Source of the DNA: Halosegnis longus
GTDB taxonomy: Archaea > Halobacteriota > Halobacteria > Halobacteriales > Haloarculaceae
Direction of reading: 5' to 3'
NCBI RefSeq assembly: GCF_009663395.1
Contig: NZ_QKNW01000001.1
Location: forward strand, 930,001-994,000
Length of the DNA stretch: 64,000 bases
This document shows positions 51,079 through 60,136 of the stretch, one piece after another (positions within the stretch are counted from its first letter, which is position 1; the number at the start of each line of letters is the position of its first letter). The position numbers and the translations under genes are program-made. A model generated the notes under the pieces. That model was not told the origin of the DNA. It saw nothing but the letters and a program-made list of their open reading frames with translations, and did no database searches.

Positions 51079-51468
51079 ATGACATTCGACCCGAGCGCGC
51101 AGGGACTCGACGCCGACGCCGTCCGACAGCGCGTCGACGACGCCATCGCCGACAACGAAGTCGTCCTGTTCATGAAAGGCTCCGCGATGATGCCACAGTG
51201 TGGCTACTCGAAGCGGGCAATCGGCATCCTCCAGCAGTACCGCGACGACGTGGAGACGGTCGATGCGCTCCAGAACCTCGACGCCTTCCGTGCCGCGCTG
51301 GACGACCACTCCGGCTGGGAGACCATCCCGCAGGCGTTCGTCGACGGTGAGTTCATCGGCGGCAGCGACATCCTCGCCGAACTCGACGAGCGGGGCGAGC
51401 TGGCCGAAAAGCTCGGCGTTGACCCCGACGAGGTCGAAAACGACGCCGCGACAGACGCGCCGTTCTAG
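51079..51468 (+). CDS. Monothiol glutaredoxin-family protein (CGYS)
   Basis: 129 residues. FMKGSAMMPQCGYSKRAIGIL is the Grx4/GrxD motif with Cys41; the usual CGFS reads CGYS here. The GSH/Fe-S-binding segments TIPQAFVDGEFIGGSDI (with the conserved cis-Pro) and the C-terminal helix LAEKLGVD follow. CGFS glutaredoxins carry [2Fe-2S] clusters. Placement behind nth, an Fe-S enzyme, is suggestive but no more. The stop shares CTAG with the convergent gene. Confidence 0.9.
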   Translation: MTFDPSAQGLDADAVRQRVDDAIADNEVVLFMKGSAMMPQCGYSKRAIGILQQYRDDVETVDALQNLDAFRAALDDHSGWETIPQAFVDGEFIGGSDILAELDERGELAEKLGVDPDEVENDAATDAPF

Positions 51469-51938
51469 AGCGGGCTGTCGAGCCGCGCCGCGACCGCATC
51501 GAGCCGTTCTTTCAGGAACGTCGCCACGCCCAGCCCCGCGACCACGTCGAGCGCGACGAGTTCACGCCCGACCGCGGTACACTGGTGGGCGGTGTCGAGC
51601 GGGCCGACCACCACCGACAGCGGGCCGACGCCACAGCCGACGGCGCGTGCACCGAACAACAGCGCCGTCACCGTCACGTACGGCACCAACACGCCCGCTT
51701 CGAGCCACCGCTCGGTCGGCAGCGAGTCCGAGACGGCGACGTGGAGCGCGAACTCCGCGGCCAGAAACGCCAGCACGGCGTGTTCGAGCATGTGGATACT
51801 GCCGTGGATGCTCGACGTGTCGGCGGTCAGGTTCAGCGCAACGAGCATCCCCAGCCCACCCACGACCAGCGGGCGTGCTGCGTCCAGTCGCTCGTGAAGC
51901 CGAGCCGCGACGCCGGGAGCGGTACTCGTTGCTGCCAT
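51465..51938 (-). CDS. Integral membrane protein of unknown function
   Basis: 157 residues from MAATSTAPGVAARL. About four hydrophobic segments, with the sequence DTSSIHGSIHMLEHAVLAFLAAEFALHVAVSD carrying several His that might bind a metal. No family recognised. The ATG at 51938 is preferred over one 21 bases upstream because the protein then begins with a soluble leader. It is 51 bases downstream of the next gene on the same strand. Confidence 0.65.
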   Translation of the reverse strand: MAATSTAPGVAARLHERLDAARPLVVGGLGMLVALNLTADTSSIHGSIHMLEHAVLAFLAAEFALHVAVSDSLPTERWLEAGVLVPYVTVTALLFGARAVGCGVGPLSVVVGPLDTAHQCTAVGRELVALDVVAGLGVATFLKERLDAVAARLDSPL

Positions 51939-51989
51939 CGATAGAGTAATACCGGCCATTACGGGTAGGTTCCGTCCCGAACGTGTTCG

Positions 51990-52430
51990 TCACATCCGGT
52001 CGCTGAAGTCCCAGGTGTACAGCTTCGACGGCTCGATGCGGATGTGGATTTCCTCGCGGTCCTCCGAGAGCAGCCGGGTCGCCAACCCGGAGTCCGTCCC
52101 GCCCAGATACCGGTCCAGCAGCGACCGCAACAACCGTTTCTCCTCGTCCGCCTGGAGCGTCGTGTGCCCGCTCCCGCGGACCCCGAAGTACGGCGGCTCG
52201 TTCACCGACACCTCGAAGCTCACGTCGTCGTCGTGGCGGAGATACTCGACCACGTCGGCGCTCGCGCTCGTCGCACAGTCGAACCCGCCGTCGCGCCATC
52301 GGTACCACAGCGACAGCATCCACAACCCGCCCGCGGGCGTCCGACAGGCGAGTCGCAACGGGACGGTCCCGGCCTCGCTCGTCAGAAACGCGTCGAGTTC
52401 CTCGCGACTCCACGCACCAGATAGCTGCAT
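51990..52430 (-). CDS. Pyridoxamine 5'-phosphate oxidase-like flavin-binding protein
   Basis: 146 residues from MQLSGAWSREELDAFL. The split-barrel pattern is visible: PLRLACRTPAGGLWMLSLWYRW, DVVEYLRHDDDVSFEVSVNEPPYFGVRGSGH, and a C-terminal strand IHIRIEPSKLYTWDFSDRM. This family binds FMN or F420 or stores no cofactor; the activity is unknown. ATG at 52430 was chosen because it matches the usual family start near the first helix. Confidence 0.8.
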   Translation of the reverse strand: MQLSGAWSREELDAFLTSEAGTVPLRLACRTPAGGLWMLSLWYRWRDGGFDCATSASADVVEYLRHDDDVSFEVSVNEPPYFGVRGSGHTTLQADEEKRLLRSLLDRYLGGTDSGLATRLLSEDREEIHIRIEPSKLYTWDFSDRM

Positions 52431-52493
52431 ACGCGTTGTAGGCGCGGACGACAAATAAACACAGGCCGGAGCGGCAGCTCAGAGTTGAAAAAC

Positions 52494-52516
52494 ATGGACG
52501 AGCGGGGATTTGAACC
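52494..52516 (-). repeat. Exact 23-bp copy of the tRNA-Ala 3' end
   Basis: Identical to 52651-52673, covering the T-arm half, acceptor 3' strand, discriminator base and one flanking base of tRNA-Ala(CGC). It lies in the same orientation, so the two form a 157-bp-spaced direct repeat. Such pairs flank tRNA-integrated elements (attL/attR), but no integrase lies between. Confidence 0.85.
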
Positions 52517-52580
52517 GGAACCAGACGTGCTCGCTCACTCCGTTCGCTGCGCGCGACTGGTAGGGTTCAAATCCACTCGT
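52498..52580. repeat. 83-bp imperfect palindrome built from tRNA-Ala T-arm sequence
   Basis: ACGAG and GATTTGAACC (52498-52502, 52507-52516) are mirrored by GGTTCAAATC and CTCGT (52564-52573, 52576-52580). An inner ACCAG/CTGGT pair extends the stem. The loop is about 33 bases. It looks like an inverted duplication of a tRNA end. Confidence 0.75.
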
Positions 52581-52651
52581 GGCTCGTGTGTGCGCTCGAG
52601 GCGGCTTGCTCGCTCGCGTCGCTCGTCGCGTGGTGCTGTGAAAAGCTTCGA

Positions 52652-52723
52652 TGGACGAGCGGGGATTTGAACCCCGGGCCTCTTCCTTGCGAAGGAAGCG
52701 ATCTGCCGCTGATCTACTCGCCC
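52652..52723 (-). tRNA. tRNA-Ala (anticodon CGC)
   Basis: 72 bases with the complete cloverleaf: acceptor GGGCGAG/CTCGTCC (one G-U pair), D stem GATC/GATC, anticodon stem CTTCC/GGAAG with loop TTCGCAA, T arm CGGGG-TTCAAAT-CCCCG and discriminator A. It reads GCG codons. CCA is not encoded and no intron is present. It is 102 bases downstream of rps10 on the same strand. Confidence 0.95.
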
Positions 52724-52825
52724 GCAGTGTCCGTGTATCCGCGTGCGTCGCTTATCTGTTTCGTTCCGAAAACGCGCGTGAGTGGAGACACACGCCCGCC
52801 GGAACGCCGGCCGCCGCGACCGCGT

Positions 52826-53134
52826 TCAGTCCTCGAGGACGATCTCGATCGAGACGTCGTTCGGGACCTGAATCCGCATCAGCTGGCGGAGCGCGCGTTC
52901 GTCGGCGTCGATGTCGATGAGCCGCTTGTGGACGCGCATCTCCCAGTGTTCCCACGTCGCCGTCCCCTCACCGTCGGGGGACTTGCGCGACGGGATTTCC
53001 AGCGTCTTCGTCGGGAGCGGGACCGGACCGGACAGCTGCACACCGGTCGAGTCCGCGATTTCCCGCACGTCGTCGCAGATGTTGTCGAGGTCCCCGGGGG
53101 CGGTGCCCGCGAGGCGGACGCGTGCTTGCTGCAT
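52826..53134 (-). CDS. rps10: Ribosomal protein S10 (uS10)
   Basis: 102 residues of the small-subunit protein uS10: start [23 protein letters not shown], the loop [23 protein letters not shown] near 36-58 and the end [16 protein letters not shown]. The ATG immediately follows the EF-1alpha stop, so the two are one transcript, as in other haloarchaea. Confidence 0.97.
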   Translation of the reverse strand: MQQARVRLAGTAPGDLDNICDDVREIADSTGVQLSGPVPLPTKTLEIPSRKSPDGEGTATWEHWEMRVHKRLIDIDADERALRQLMRIQVPNDVSIEIVLED

Positions 53135-54400
53135 TTATCGCTCGTGGACTTCCAGGACCTGACCGGCTGCGACGGTCTGACCCATGTCACGGATTGCGAA
53201 GCTACCGAGCTCCGGAATCTCGTTTGCCGACTCGATGCTGAGCGGCTTCTGCGGTCGGACCGTCACGACGGCTGCGTCGCCGGACTGGATGAAGTCGGGG
53301 TTCTCCTCTTCCTTCTCGCCGCTGGCGGGGTCGATGGTGTAGTCGATGGACTCGATGGTACACGCGACCTGTGCCGTGTGGGCGTGGAAGACCGGCGTGT
53401 AGCCGGCGGTGATGACCGAGGGGTGCTGCATGACGACGATTCGCGCCTGGAACGTCTCGGCGACGCTCGGCGGGTCGTCGGCCGGACCACAGACGTCACC
53501 GCGACGGATGTCGTCCTTGCCGATGCCGCGGACGTTGAAGCCGACGTTGTCACCCGGGCCCGCGGACGGGACCTCCTCGTGGTGCATCTCGACGGTCTTC
53601 ACTTCCCCGCCGACGTCGGACGGCTGGAAGGAGACGTCGTCGCCGGTCTCCATCGTCCCGGTCTCGATTCGGCCGACCGGGACCGTCCCGATACCCGAAA
53701 TCGTGTACACGTCCTGAATCGGCAGACGCAGCGGCGCGTCCGTCGGCGGCTGCGGCTCCGGCAGGTTGTTGAGCGCCTCGAGGAGAGTCTCGCCGTCGTA
53801 CCACGGCGTGTTCTCCGAGGCCGTGGAGACGTTGTCGCCCTCGAAGGCCGACGTCGGGATGAAGCTCGCGTCGTCCGTGTTGAACTGGACCTGCTTCAGG
53901 AGCTGGGTCACTTCCTCGACGGTCTCCTTGTAACGGGACTCCTGGTAGTCGACGAGGTCCATCTTGTTGACCGCGACGATGAGCTCGTTGATACCGAGGG
54001 TTCGCGAGAGGAAGACGTGCTCCTGTGTCTGGGGCTGGACACCGTCGTCTGCGGCGACGACGAGCACGGCGTTGTCTGCCTGGCTCGCGCCAGTGATCAT
54101 GTTCTTGACGAAGTCGCGGTGGCCCGGACAGTCGACGATAGTGAAGTAGTACTCGTCGGTGTCGAACTCCTGGTGGGCGATGTCGATGGTGACACCTCGC
54201 TCTCGCTCCTCTGCGAGGTTGTCCATCACGTAGGCGAACTCGAAGCCGCCCTTGCCCTTCTCTTCTGCTTCTTCGCGGTGCTGCTCGATGACGTGCTCCG
54301 GTACGCTCCCCGTTTCGAAGAGGAGTCGCCCGACCATCGTACTCTTTCCGTGGTCAACGTGGCCAATGACGGCCAAGTTCTGGTGTGGTTTGTCGCTCAT
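53135..54400 (-). CDS. tuf: Translation elongation factor EF-1alpha
   Basis: 421-residue GTPase that delivers aminoacyl-tRNA. G1 GHVDHGKST (residues 13-21), G2 ERERGVTID near 66, G3 DCPGH near 89, G4 NKMD near 144. Start ATG at 54400. The promoter sequence upstream has a TTCGAAATC BRE-like block and GTTTTAC TATA-like box. It is co-transcribed with rps10 with no gap. Confidence 0.98.
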   Translation of the reverse strand: MSDKPHQNLAVIGHVDHGKSTMVGRLLFETGSVPEHVIEQHREEAEEKGKGGFEFAYVMDNLAEERERGVTIDIAHQEFDTDEYYFTIVDCPGHRDFVKNMITGASQADNAVLVVAADDGVQPQTQEHVFLSRTLGINELIVAVNKMDLVDYQESRYKETVEEVTQLLKQVQFNTDDASFIPTSAFEGDNVSTASENTPWYDGETLLEALNNLPEPQPPTDAPLRLPIQDVYTISGIGTVPVGRIETGTMETGDDVSFQPSDVGGEVKTVEMHHEEVPSAGPGDNVGFNVRGIGKDDIRRGDVCGPADDPPSVAETFQARIVVMQHPSVITAGYTPVFHAHTAQVACTIESIDYTIDPASGEKEEENPDFIQSGDAAVVTVRPQKPLSIESANEIPELGSFAIRDMGQTVAAGQVLEVHER

Positions 54401-54450
54401 GAGTGTAACTCACGCGCTGATGCGCTGTGGAAGTGCTTCGATGCTCGCCC

Positions 54451-54467
54451 GTAAAACGATTTCGAAA
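54451..54467 (-). promoter_or_regulatory. Strong promoter for EF-1alpha-rps10
   Basis: On the minus strand, CGAAATC (BRE-like) is followed by GTTTTAC (TATA-like) ending 51 bases before the ATG. The spacing predicts a start site near 54427 and an untranslated leader of roughly 25 bases, unlike the leaderless genes in the window. Confidence 0.55.
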
Positions 54468-54517
54468 GAAACCCCCGCAGACGGCGGCCTCAGCCCCTAT
54501 GCCAGCCGTTCACACGC

Positions 54518-55465
54518 CTACCGTTTCGCCAGCCGACCAACGTCCGCTAACACGGCACTCGCCGTCTCCGGCCCGCCTGCGCCCCGTCCGGAGATGTTGA
54601 GCCGCCCGGCAAACGCCGTATCCAGCTGGACGATGTTGCGCGTCCCGGTCACCGCGAGCGTCCCGTTCTCGGGGACGAGTCGCGGTCCCACCTGTATCTC
54701 GCCGTCTTGCACCTCGCCGATGAGCCGAACCGTCCGGCCGTCCTCGGCGGCGAGTTCGAGCACGCTCCCCGGGAGGTCCGCGATGCCCTCCACGGACGCG
54801 TCCGCGAGCGTGTACTCGCGGTCGTACAGCACGTTCGCGAGGATGACGCATTTCAGGGCGGCGTCGGTCCCCTCCACGTCGAAGCTGGGGTCGGCTTCTG
54901 CGACGCCCAGGTCCTGTGCCTCCGCGAGCACGTGTTCGTAGTCGAGTCCCTCGGCGGCCATCCGCGAGAGGACGAAGTTCGCCGTCCCGTTCAACACACC
55001 GCGGACGGCGGTGACGTGTGTCGGTCCGAGGTCCGCGACCGTCGAGAGCGCCGGAATCGCGCCCGCGACCGTCGCCTCGAACAGGAGGTCGCCGTCGCTT
55101 TCCGCCTCGGCGGCGCGCACGTCGGCGTACCGCTCGGCCACCGGTCCCTTGTTCGCGAGCACGACGTGGCGGTCCCGCTCGAACGCCTCGACGACGTGGG
55201 AGTAGCCCGGCTCCGCGTCGCCCAGCGTCGTCGGCGTCGCCTCCACCAACACGTCGTAGTCGGCCGCGAGCGCGTCCGCGGGGTCGTGGTCGCCGACGGT
55301 TCCGGTCTCTGCCTTCCGGTCGGTCACGGTCTCGGGGTCTAGCCCGTCGCCGTCGAGGGCCGCAGACGAGGAGTCGGCGATGGCGACGACCTCGTGGTCG
55401 TATTCGCTGGCGAGGTCCAGCACGCTCGCGCCGACGGCACCGGCGCCCATCACGGCCAGTTTCAT
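54518..55465 (-). CDS. hom: Homoserine dehydrogenase
   Basis: 315 residues; reduces aspartate semialdehyde to homoserine, the branch point for threonine (thrC) and methionine (metX). The NAD(P) motif GAGAVGASV is near residues 7-15, GPVAERYADVRA near 104 and the active-site region VRGVLNGTANFVLSRM near 154. There is no C-terminal ACT domain; an ACT protein is encoded directly upstream, with its stop overlapping this ATG as ATGA. Confidence 0.94.
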   Translation of the reverse strand: MKLAVMGAGAVGASVLDLASEYDHEVVAIADSSSAALDGDGLDPETVTDRKAETGTVGDHDPADALAADYDVLVEATPTTLGDAEPGYSHVVEAFERDRHVVLANKGPVAERYADVRAAEAESDGDLLFEATVAGAIPALSTVADLGPTHVTAVRGVLNGTANFVLSRMAAEGLDYEHVLAEAQDLGVAEADPSFDVEGTDAALKCVILANVLYDREYTLADASVEGIADLPGSVLELAAEDGRTVRLIGEVQDGEIQVGPRLVPENGTLAVTGTRNIVQLDTAFAGRLNISGRGAGGPETASAVLADVGRLAKR

Positions 55466-55983
55466 GCCTCTGCCTCCGTGAGCGGCGTGATGACGCGCAA
55501 GTCCTTCTCCTCCGCGAGGTCGTCGATGGCGTCGAGCACGCCGTCGATACCGCCGGATTCGGTTGCGAGCCGGAGCCGGGCCGACGACACGTCGCCGGTC
55601 CCGCCGGGAGCCGACAGCGACACGTCGGTCACGGAGACCTCACCCGACCCCTGAATCCGGGTCAGCGTCTCGGAGAGGTCGGTCTCCACGAGGTGGCCAG
55701 AGAGAATGACGACCAGTTCCTCGCTGTACCGCTCCGCGCCGGCCTGGACGACGTTGACGCCGGCATCGCGGAGCGACTCGACGATTGCGTCGAACCGCTC
55801 GGGGGTCGCTTCGAGGTCGACCTCGATGGGGATGCGTCCCCGCGGCGTGAGGTTCCCCCGCTCGTGGAGCACGGAGAGGAGATTGCCGCCGTTTTCAGAA
55901 ATCGGCTCCAGCGCGCGCAGCAGTTCGCCCGGTTCGTCCACGAGTTCGAGTCTGACGGTGTAGGCCTGAACAGCCTCGCTCAC
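55462..55983 (-). CDS. ACT-domain protein paired with homoserine dehydrogenase
   Basis: 173 residues from a GTG start (MSEAVQAYTVRLELVDEPG). Residues about 7-75 form an ACT domain (LVDEPGELLRALEPISENGGNLL), and the second half (RLRLATESGGIDGVLDAIDDLAEEKDLRVIT) looks like another ligand-binding fold. Co-translation with hom suggests it is a detached regulatory subunit giving threonine or methionine feedback. That function is inferred. Confidence 0.85.
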   Translation of the reverse strand: MSEAVQAYTVRLELVDEPGELLRALEPISENGGNLLSVLHERGNLTPRGRIPIEVDLEATPERFDAIVESLRDAGVNVVQAGAERYSEELVVILSGHLVETDLSETLTRIQGSGEVSVTDVSLSAPGGTGDVSSARLRLATESGGIDGVLDAIDDLAEEKDLRVITPLTEAEA

Positions 55984-56089
55984 GGTGAACCCTCGGTCAT
56001 ACGGGACACAGCGCGGGCGCGAGTATAAACACGCCGGCACTCACAAACCCCGCCGTCGAATCCTTTTGCTCGCGGGGCGTAACGCGGGT

Positions 56090-56305
56090 ATGGGAGTTCT
56101 GTTTCAGGCGCTCGATATCGTTATCGCGGGCATCCTCGCTGGCGTGACGACGTTCGTCCTCGCGACGGTCGCCCCGAACGTCGCCGTCAGCGTCGGCGTG
56201 CTCGCCGCTGGATTGTACTACTTCTCCCGGAACCCGTGGGGCGGCAACGGCGAGGAAGTGAACGACGCAATCGACGACGTGTACGCGCGGCTGCTCCGGC
56301 GGTAA
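56090..56305 (+). CDS. Small membrane protein of unknown function
   Basis: 71 residues: two hydrophobic helices (about 7-28 and 31-47) with YYFSRNPWGG between the second helix and an acidic, Arg-ending tail (EEVNDAIDDVYARLLRR). It is convergent with the EF-2 gene, 25 bases apart, and divergent from the ACT gene. The ATG is fixed by the first helix. Confidence 0.6.
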   Translation: MGVLFQALDIVIAGILAGVTTFVLATVAPNVAVSVGVLAAGLYYFSRNPWGGNGEEVNDAIDDVYARLLRR

Positions 56306-56330
56306 GAACGAAGAAGGGCCGACTGTCGGG

Positions 56331-58517
56331 TTACAGGTAGTCGATCTGCTGTGGCAGCTCCGTCTTCATGCCCTTGCGCTCGCGGATGCGCGTGATGGTC
56401 TCCGGCTGGAGGTTGTCGGCCATGACGCGGAAGCCGGCGTTCTCGGTGTTCCACGACGCGCGACCTTCCGTCGCCGAGCGGATGTCCGAGGAGAAGCCGA
56501 TCATCTCGTCGACGGGTGCGATACCCTCGACGACCATGAGGTCACCCTCCTGGTACATGTCGTCGACGCGGCCGCGGCGACCCTGAATCTCGCCGGAGGC
56601 CGCGCCCATGTGTTCGTTCGGCACGTCGATGCGGACGTTCTGAATCGGCTCCAGCAGTCGAATCTCGGCGTCCATCAGCGCGGTGTGGACCGCGTCGCGG
56701 GTCGCCGGGATGACCTGTGCCGGACCGCGGTGGATTGCGTCCTCGTGGAGCCGGGCGTCGTGGAGCTTCAGCAGTGCGCCACGCACCGGCTCGGCGGCCA
56801 GCGGCCCGTCGTCGAGCGACTCCTCGATACCTTCGAGGACGAGTTCCATCGTCTCGTTGAGATGCTGGATACCCTTCGTGTCGTCGATGATGATGTTGGT
56901 CCCGTGGATGTGCTCGACGTCCTGTGCGAGGTCCTTGTCGAGTCCGGCGTCCATCAGCGCCTCGCGGCGCTCCATCTCCGGCATGTCCATCGTGGCCTCA
57001 CCGAGCTGGAGGATTTCGACGATGTCCTCCGAGAGCGGCTCGACGGTCATGTAGAAGCGGTTGTGGCGGTTCGGGGAGATGCCCTCGACCTCGCGGGAGT
57101 TCGTCGTCGGTGCCTCGCGGTAGACGACGATTGGTTCGCCGGTGATGACCGGAATGCCCTGATTGCGCTCGATGCGCTGGGTGATGACTTCGAGGTGAAG
57201 CTCACCCTGTCCGGAGATGAGGTGTTCGCCGGTGTCCTCGTTAATCTCGATGCGGATGGTCGGGTCCTCCTTCGAGACCTGTCGCAGCGTCTCGATGAGC
57301 TTCGGGAGGTCGTCCATGTTCTTCGCCTCGACGGACTTCGTGATGACGGGCTCGGAGATGTGCTCGATGGACTCGAACGGCGTCATCTCGACGCTCGACA
57401 CCGTGGAGCCGGCGATGGCGTCCTTCAGCCCGGTGACGGCGGCGATGTTGCCCGCGGGGACGCGTTCCACTTCCTCGCGTTCGCCGCCCATGTAGATGCC
57501 GACCGACTGGACGCGGTTCGTGCCGACGGTTCCGGAGACGTGGAGATTCTGGCCCTTCTCCAGCGTGCCAGAGAAGACACGCCCGGCGGCGATTTCGCCG
57601 GCGTGCGGGTCGATACCGATGTCGGTGACCATGAGGACGACCTCGCCGTCCGGGGCGACGTCGCGCATGTCCTGTGCGAGCTGGGACTCGGCGTCGCCAC
57701 GCCAGACGCGCGGAATACGTCGCGGCTGTGCGTCGAGCGGGTCCGGGAAGTGCTCACACACCATGTCGAGCACGACGTCCGAGAGCGGCGTGCGCTCGTG
57801 GAGTTCGAGCCGCTCGTCGTTCTGTTCGAGCTCGATAATCTCGCCGAAGTCCATGCCGGTGCGCTGCATCGACGGGAAGGAGATGCCCCACTTGTAGAGG
57901 GCCGACCCCATTCCGACGGTGCCGTCCTGGATGGAGACGGTCCAGTCGTCCACGTCGTCCATCTCTTCGGTCATCCCCTCGATGAGGTCGTTGACGTTGG
58001 CGATGACGTCCTGGAGGCGGCGCTGCATCTCCTCGGGACCCTCCTGCAGCTCGGAGATGAGTCGGTCGACCTTGTTGATGAACAGCGCCGGCTTCACGCC
58101 CTCGCGGAGCGCCTGTCGCAGGACGGTCTCGGTCTGGGGCATCGCGCCCTCGACCGCGTCCACGACGACCAGCGCGCCGTCGACCGCACGCATCGCACGC
58201 GTCACGTCGCCGCCGAAGTCGACGTGGCCCGGCGTGTCGATGAGGTTGATGAGGTGGTTGGTGTCCTCGTACTCGTGGGTCATCGAAACGTTCGCCGCGT
58301 CGATGGTAATTCCGCGTTCCTGTTCGTCCTCTTCGGTGTCCATCATCAGCTGGTCGGCCTGCTCGCCGCCGCCGATCATGCCTGCACCTTCGAGGAGATT
58401 GTCTGTGAGCGTCGTCTTCCCGTGGTCGACGTGAGCAGCGATGGCGATGTTGCGGATTTGGTCCCGCTCGTCCATCAGCGCCTCACACTCGTCTACGATC
58501 TTTTTCCGTCGGCCCAT
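56331..58517 (-). CDS. fusA: Translation elongation factor EF-2
   Basis: 728 residues. GTPase motifs: AHVDHGKTT near 28, [12 protein letters not shown] near 94, NKVD near 151. The domain IV motif [16 protein letters not shown] near residues 592-607 includes the His normally modified to diphthamide. It translocates tRNA-mRNA on the ribosome. The start at [15 protein letters not shown] matches archaeal EF-2; the longer upstream frame has no support. In this locus hom and ACT separate it from EF-1alpha. Confidence 0.97.
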   Translation of the reverse strand: MGRRKKIVDECEALMDERDQIRNIAIAAHVDHGKTTLTDNLLEGAGMIGGGEQADQLMMDTEEDEQERGITIDAANVSMTHEYEDTNHLINLIDTPGHVDFGGDVTRAMRAVDGALVVVDAVEGAMPQTETVLRQALREGVKPALFINKVDRLISELQEGPEEMQRRLQDVIANVNDLIEGMTEEMDDVDDWTVSIQDGTVGMGSALYKWGISFPSMQRTGMDFGEIIELEQNDERLELHERTPLSDVVLDMVCEHFPDPLDAQPRRIPRVWRGDAESQLAQDMRDVAPDGEVVLMVTDIGIDPHAGEIAAGRVFSGTLEKGQNLHVSGTVGTNRVQSVGIYMGGEREEVERVPAGNIAAVTGLKDAIAGSTVSSVEMTPFESIEHISEPVITKSVEAKNMDDLPKLIETLRQVSKEDPTIRIEINEDTGEHLISGQGELHLEVITQRIERNQGIPVITGEPIVVYREAPTTNSREVEGISPNRHNRFYMTVEPLSEDIVEILQLGEATMDMPEMERREALMDAGLDKDLAQDVEHIHGTNIIIDDTKGIQHLNETMELVLEGIEESLDDGPLAAEPVRGALLKLHDARLHEDAIHRGPAQVIPATRDAVHTALMDAEIRLLEPIQNVRIDVPNEHMGAASGEIQGRRGRVDDMYQEGDLMVVEGIAPVDEMIGFSSDIRSATEGRASWNTENAGFRVMADNLQPETITRIRERKGMKTELPQQIDYL

Positions 58518-58618
58518 TATGCAGGCGAGTAACGACACCAGCGACAAAAGGGTAGTGTTTCGCCGCCACCGAAACGGCCCCGAAACCGTGGTAACGCGCC
58601 GCAGGCCGGCGAACTCGC

Positions 58619-59230
58619 TCAGTCGTCCCGGTGTTCGTGGAGATACTCGTAGGCCCACCGGACGCGCTTGAACTCGGCTTCGTCCCCGTCGCGGTCGGGG
58701 TGGGTCTCTTTCACCCGGTCGCGGTAAGCGCTCGTGATGGTCTCTTCATCGGCGTCGATATCGATACCGAGCACCTCACACGCCTCGCGCTCGCGGGGCG
58801 CGACCGTCTCGGGCTGGCGCGGTTCGCTGTTGACGCGCTCGTCCCACCAGTCGCTCGGCCCCTCGTCGGGACCCGGCGGGTCGTGGTCGGTCGGCTCGCG
58901 CCAGAACGGCTCCTCGAACCACGCGGGGTCGTCCCAGTCGGGGGGCTCGTAGTCGATGTCCGCAGACCGGGACCGTTCCGTCTCCGCGCCGGCCTCGCCG
59001 ACCGTCCCGTCGGGGTTGCGCTCGACGCCGACCCGCTGGTAGGCGGTCGCAGTGATGGTCTCGCGGCTCCGCGTGAGACAGCGGTAGCCGCCGGCGAACG
59101 TGAGACCCGCACCGGCGAACAACAGCAGCGAGCGCCCACCGGGCGTGACGAACGCGGCAAACAGCGTGAGCACCGTCCCCGCGACGGCGAGCACCACGCC
59201 GGCCCCGAACAGCAGCCACCCACGGTACAC
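58619..59230 (-). CDS. Membrane-anchored J-domain protein
   Basis: 203 residues from GTG at 59230, which gives two hydrophobic helices (about 2-25 and 30-48) right at the N-terminus; a TTG 51 bases upstream is also open. An acidic, Trp- and Pro-rich linker (about 80-145) leads to a C-terminal J domain with the HPD motif in [24 protein letters not shown]. It probably recruits a DnaK-type chaperone to the membrane; no dnaK gene is in the window. It is about 100 bases upstream of EF-2 in transcription order. Confidence 0.82.
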   Translation of the reverse strand: MYRGWLLFGAGVVLAVAGTVLTLFAAFVTPGGRSLLLFAGAGLTFAGGYRCLTRSRETITATAYQRVGVERNPDGTVGEAGAETERSRSADIDYEPPDWDDPAWFEEPFWREPTDHDPPGPDEGPSDWWDERVNSEPRQPETVAPREREACEVLGIDIDADEETITSAYRDRVKETHPDRDGDEAEFKRVRWAYEYLHEHRDD

Positions 59231-59316
59231 ACCGCTTGTAGTGGACGAGGCGTGTAAATCTCTCCGGTGGATTCGCCGCAAGGCTCAAACGCGCGCGAAC
59301 CGTGCTACTAGTACAC

Positions 59317-60075
59317 ATGGAACTGCGCGTAACGGGCGACGGGCCGGCCGCACCGTTCCTCTCGGCCCGCGACCGCTTCGAGACGGAACACGAGGTAGAC
59401 CTCCCCGTGACGGTCGAGATTCGTGAAGACCCCGACGAGCGGACCCTCGTCGGCCACTACGACGACCACCACCGACTCGTGATGAGCCAGCAGGCCGCCA
59501 CGAGCGTGATGGCTCCCGAACTCGCCATCCACGAGTTCGCCCACATGGCACGGTACGAGGAGGAACACCCCTCCCACACGATGGAGACGAAGGAGGCGCT
59601 GTTTCTCGCGCTCGCCGGGCGGTCGGTCGAACAGCGCAAGCTCGCGCACTGTTATCAGATCGCGAACCACATGAAGGACATCTACGCCGACGACCTGACG
59701 CTCGCCGTCTCGCCGGCCGACAAGCTGGTCTCGTTCATGGAGTCGTCGCTGGCGACGGCGGTCGCGGACCGACCGGTCGAGCGGCCGGGCGACTGGACGC
59801 GGCTGACCAGCGCGGCCGACCCCGAGATTACGGTCGTCAACGCGGCGTTCGCGCTCGCGCTGTTAGAGCGACACGACGCCATCGCCGACGACCACCGACT
59901 GTACGACCTCGCGCGTGCGGCCGCGAGCGACGCGCCCGGCGTCTCGCTGTCGGCGTTCAAGGGGGCGTTCCGGTCGCTCGACGCCGACCCCGACGAGTCG
60001 GAGTACCGGAAGGCGCTCGTGGACGTGACCCGCGAGTACGTGTTGGAGTCGGGAGGGCCGGCGGCCGCAGACTGA
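59317..60075 (+). CDS. Conserved haloarchaeal protein with HExxH motif
   Basis: 252 residues of a haloarchaeal family I know only as uncharacterised (DUF5781-like). The motif [21 protein letters not shown] near 69-88 places His72-Glu73-x-x-His76 in the zinc-metalloprotease pattern, with further acidic and His residues nearby. The N-terminal 60 residues are strand-rich and the C-terminal half is helical and acidic. It is cytoplasmic with no signal. Peptidase activity is possible but unproven. Confidence 0.7.
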   Translation: MELRVTGDGPAAPFLSARDRFETEHEVDLPVTVEIREDPDERTLVGHYDDHHRLVMSQQAATSVMAPELAIHEFAHMARYEEEHPSHTMETKEALFLALAGRSVEQRKLAHCYQIANHMKDIYADDLTLAVSPADKLVSFMESSLATAVADRPVERPGDWTRLTSAADPEITVVNAAFALALLERHDAIADDHRLYDLARAAASDAPGVSLSAFKGAFRSLDADPDESEYRKALVDVTREYVLESGGPAAAD

Positions 60076-60136
60076 CGTACCCGTCGCTGAGACGCGATTC
60101 AATACCCTTTTCATCGCCCGAAGATACATTTCCCGT

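Larger units (their letters stand above)
52431..52651. other. Region between the flavin-binding protein gene and tRNA-Ala
   Basis: No gene. It contains a 23-base copy of the tRNA-Ala 3' end (52494-52516), a third, inverted copy of its T-arm sequence (52563-52580), and GCTCGC-rich low-complexity DNA. Open frames through it simply read tRNA fragments. Confidence 0.7.

Noticed and set aside
52485-52670. 61-residue ORF through the tRNA-Ala flank
   Set aside because: Its sequence is a translation of the tRNA end copies and low-complexity DNA, not a protein gene.
52494-52723. Integrated element with attL and attR at tRNA-Ala
   Set aside because: The interval between the repeats is only 134 bases with no integrase or other gene, so there is no present element, only a possible scar.
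52586-54454. 622-codon plus-strand frame across tRNA-Ala, rps10 and EF-1alpha
   Set aside because: It is the antisense of known genes and includes a tRNA gene.
56610-58532. 640-codon plus-strand frame opposite EF-2
   Set aside because: Antisense shadow of EF-2 with repetitive Arg/Val/Asp composition.
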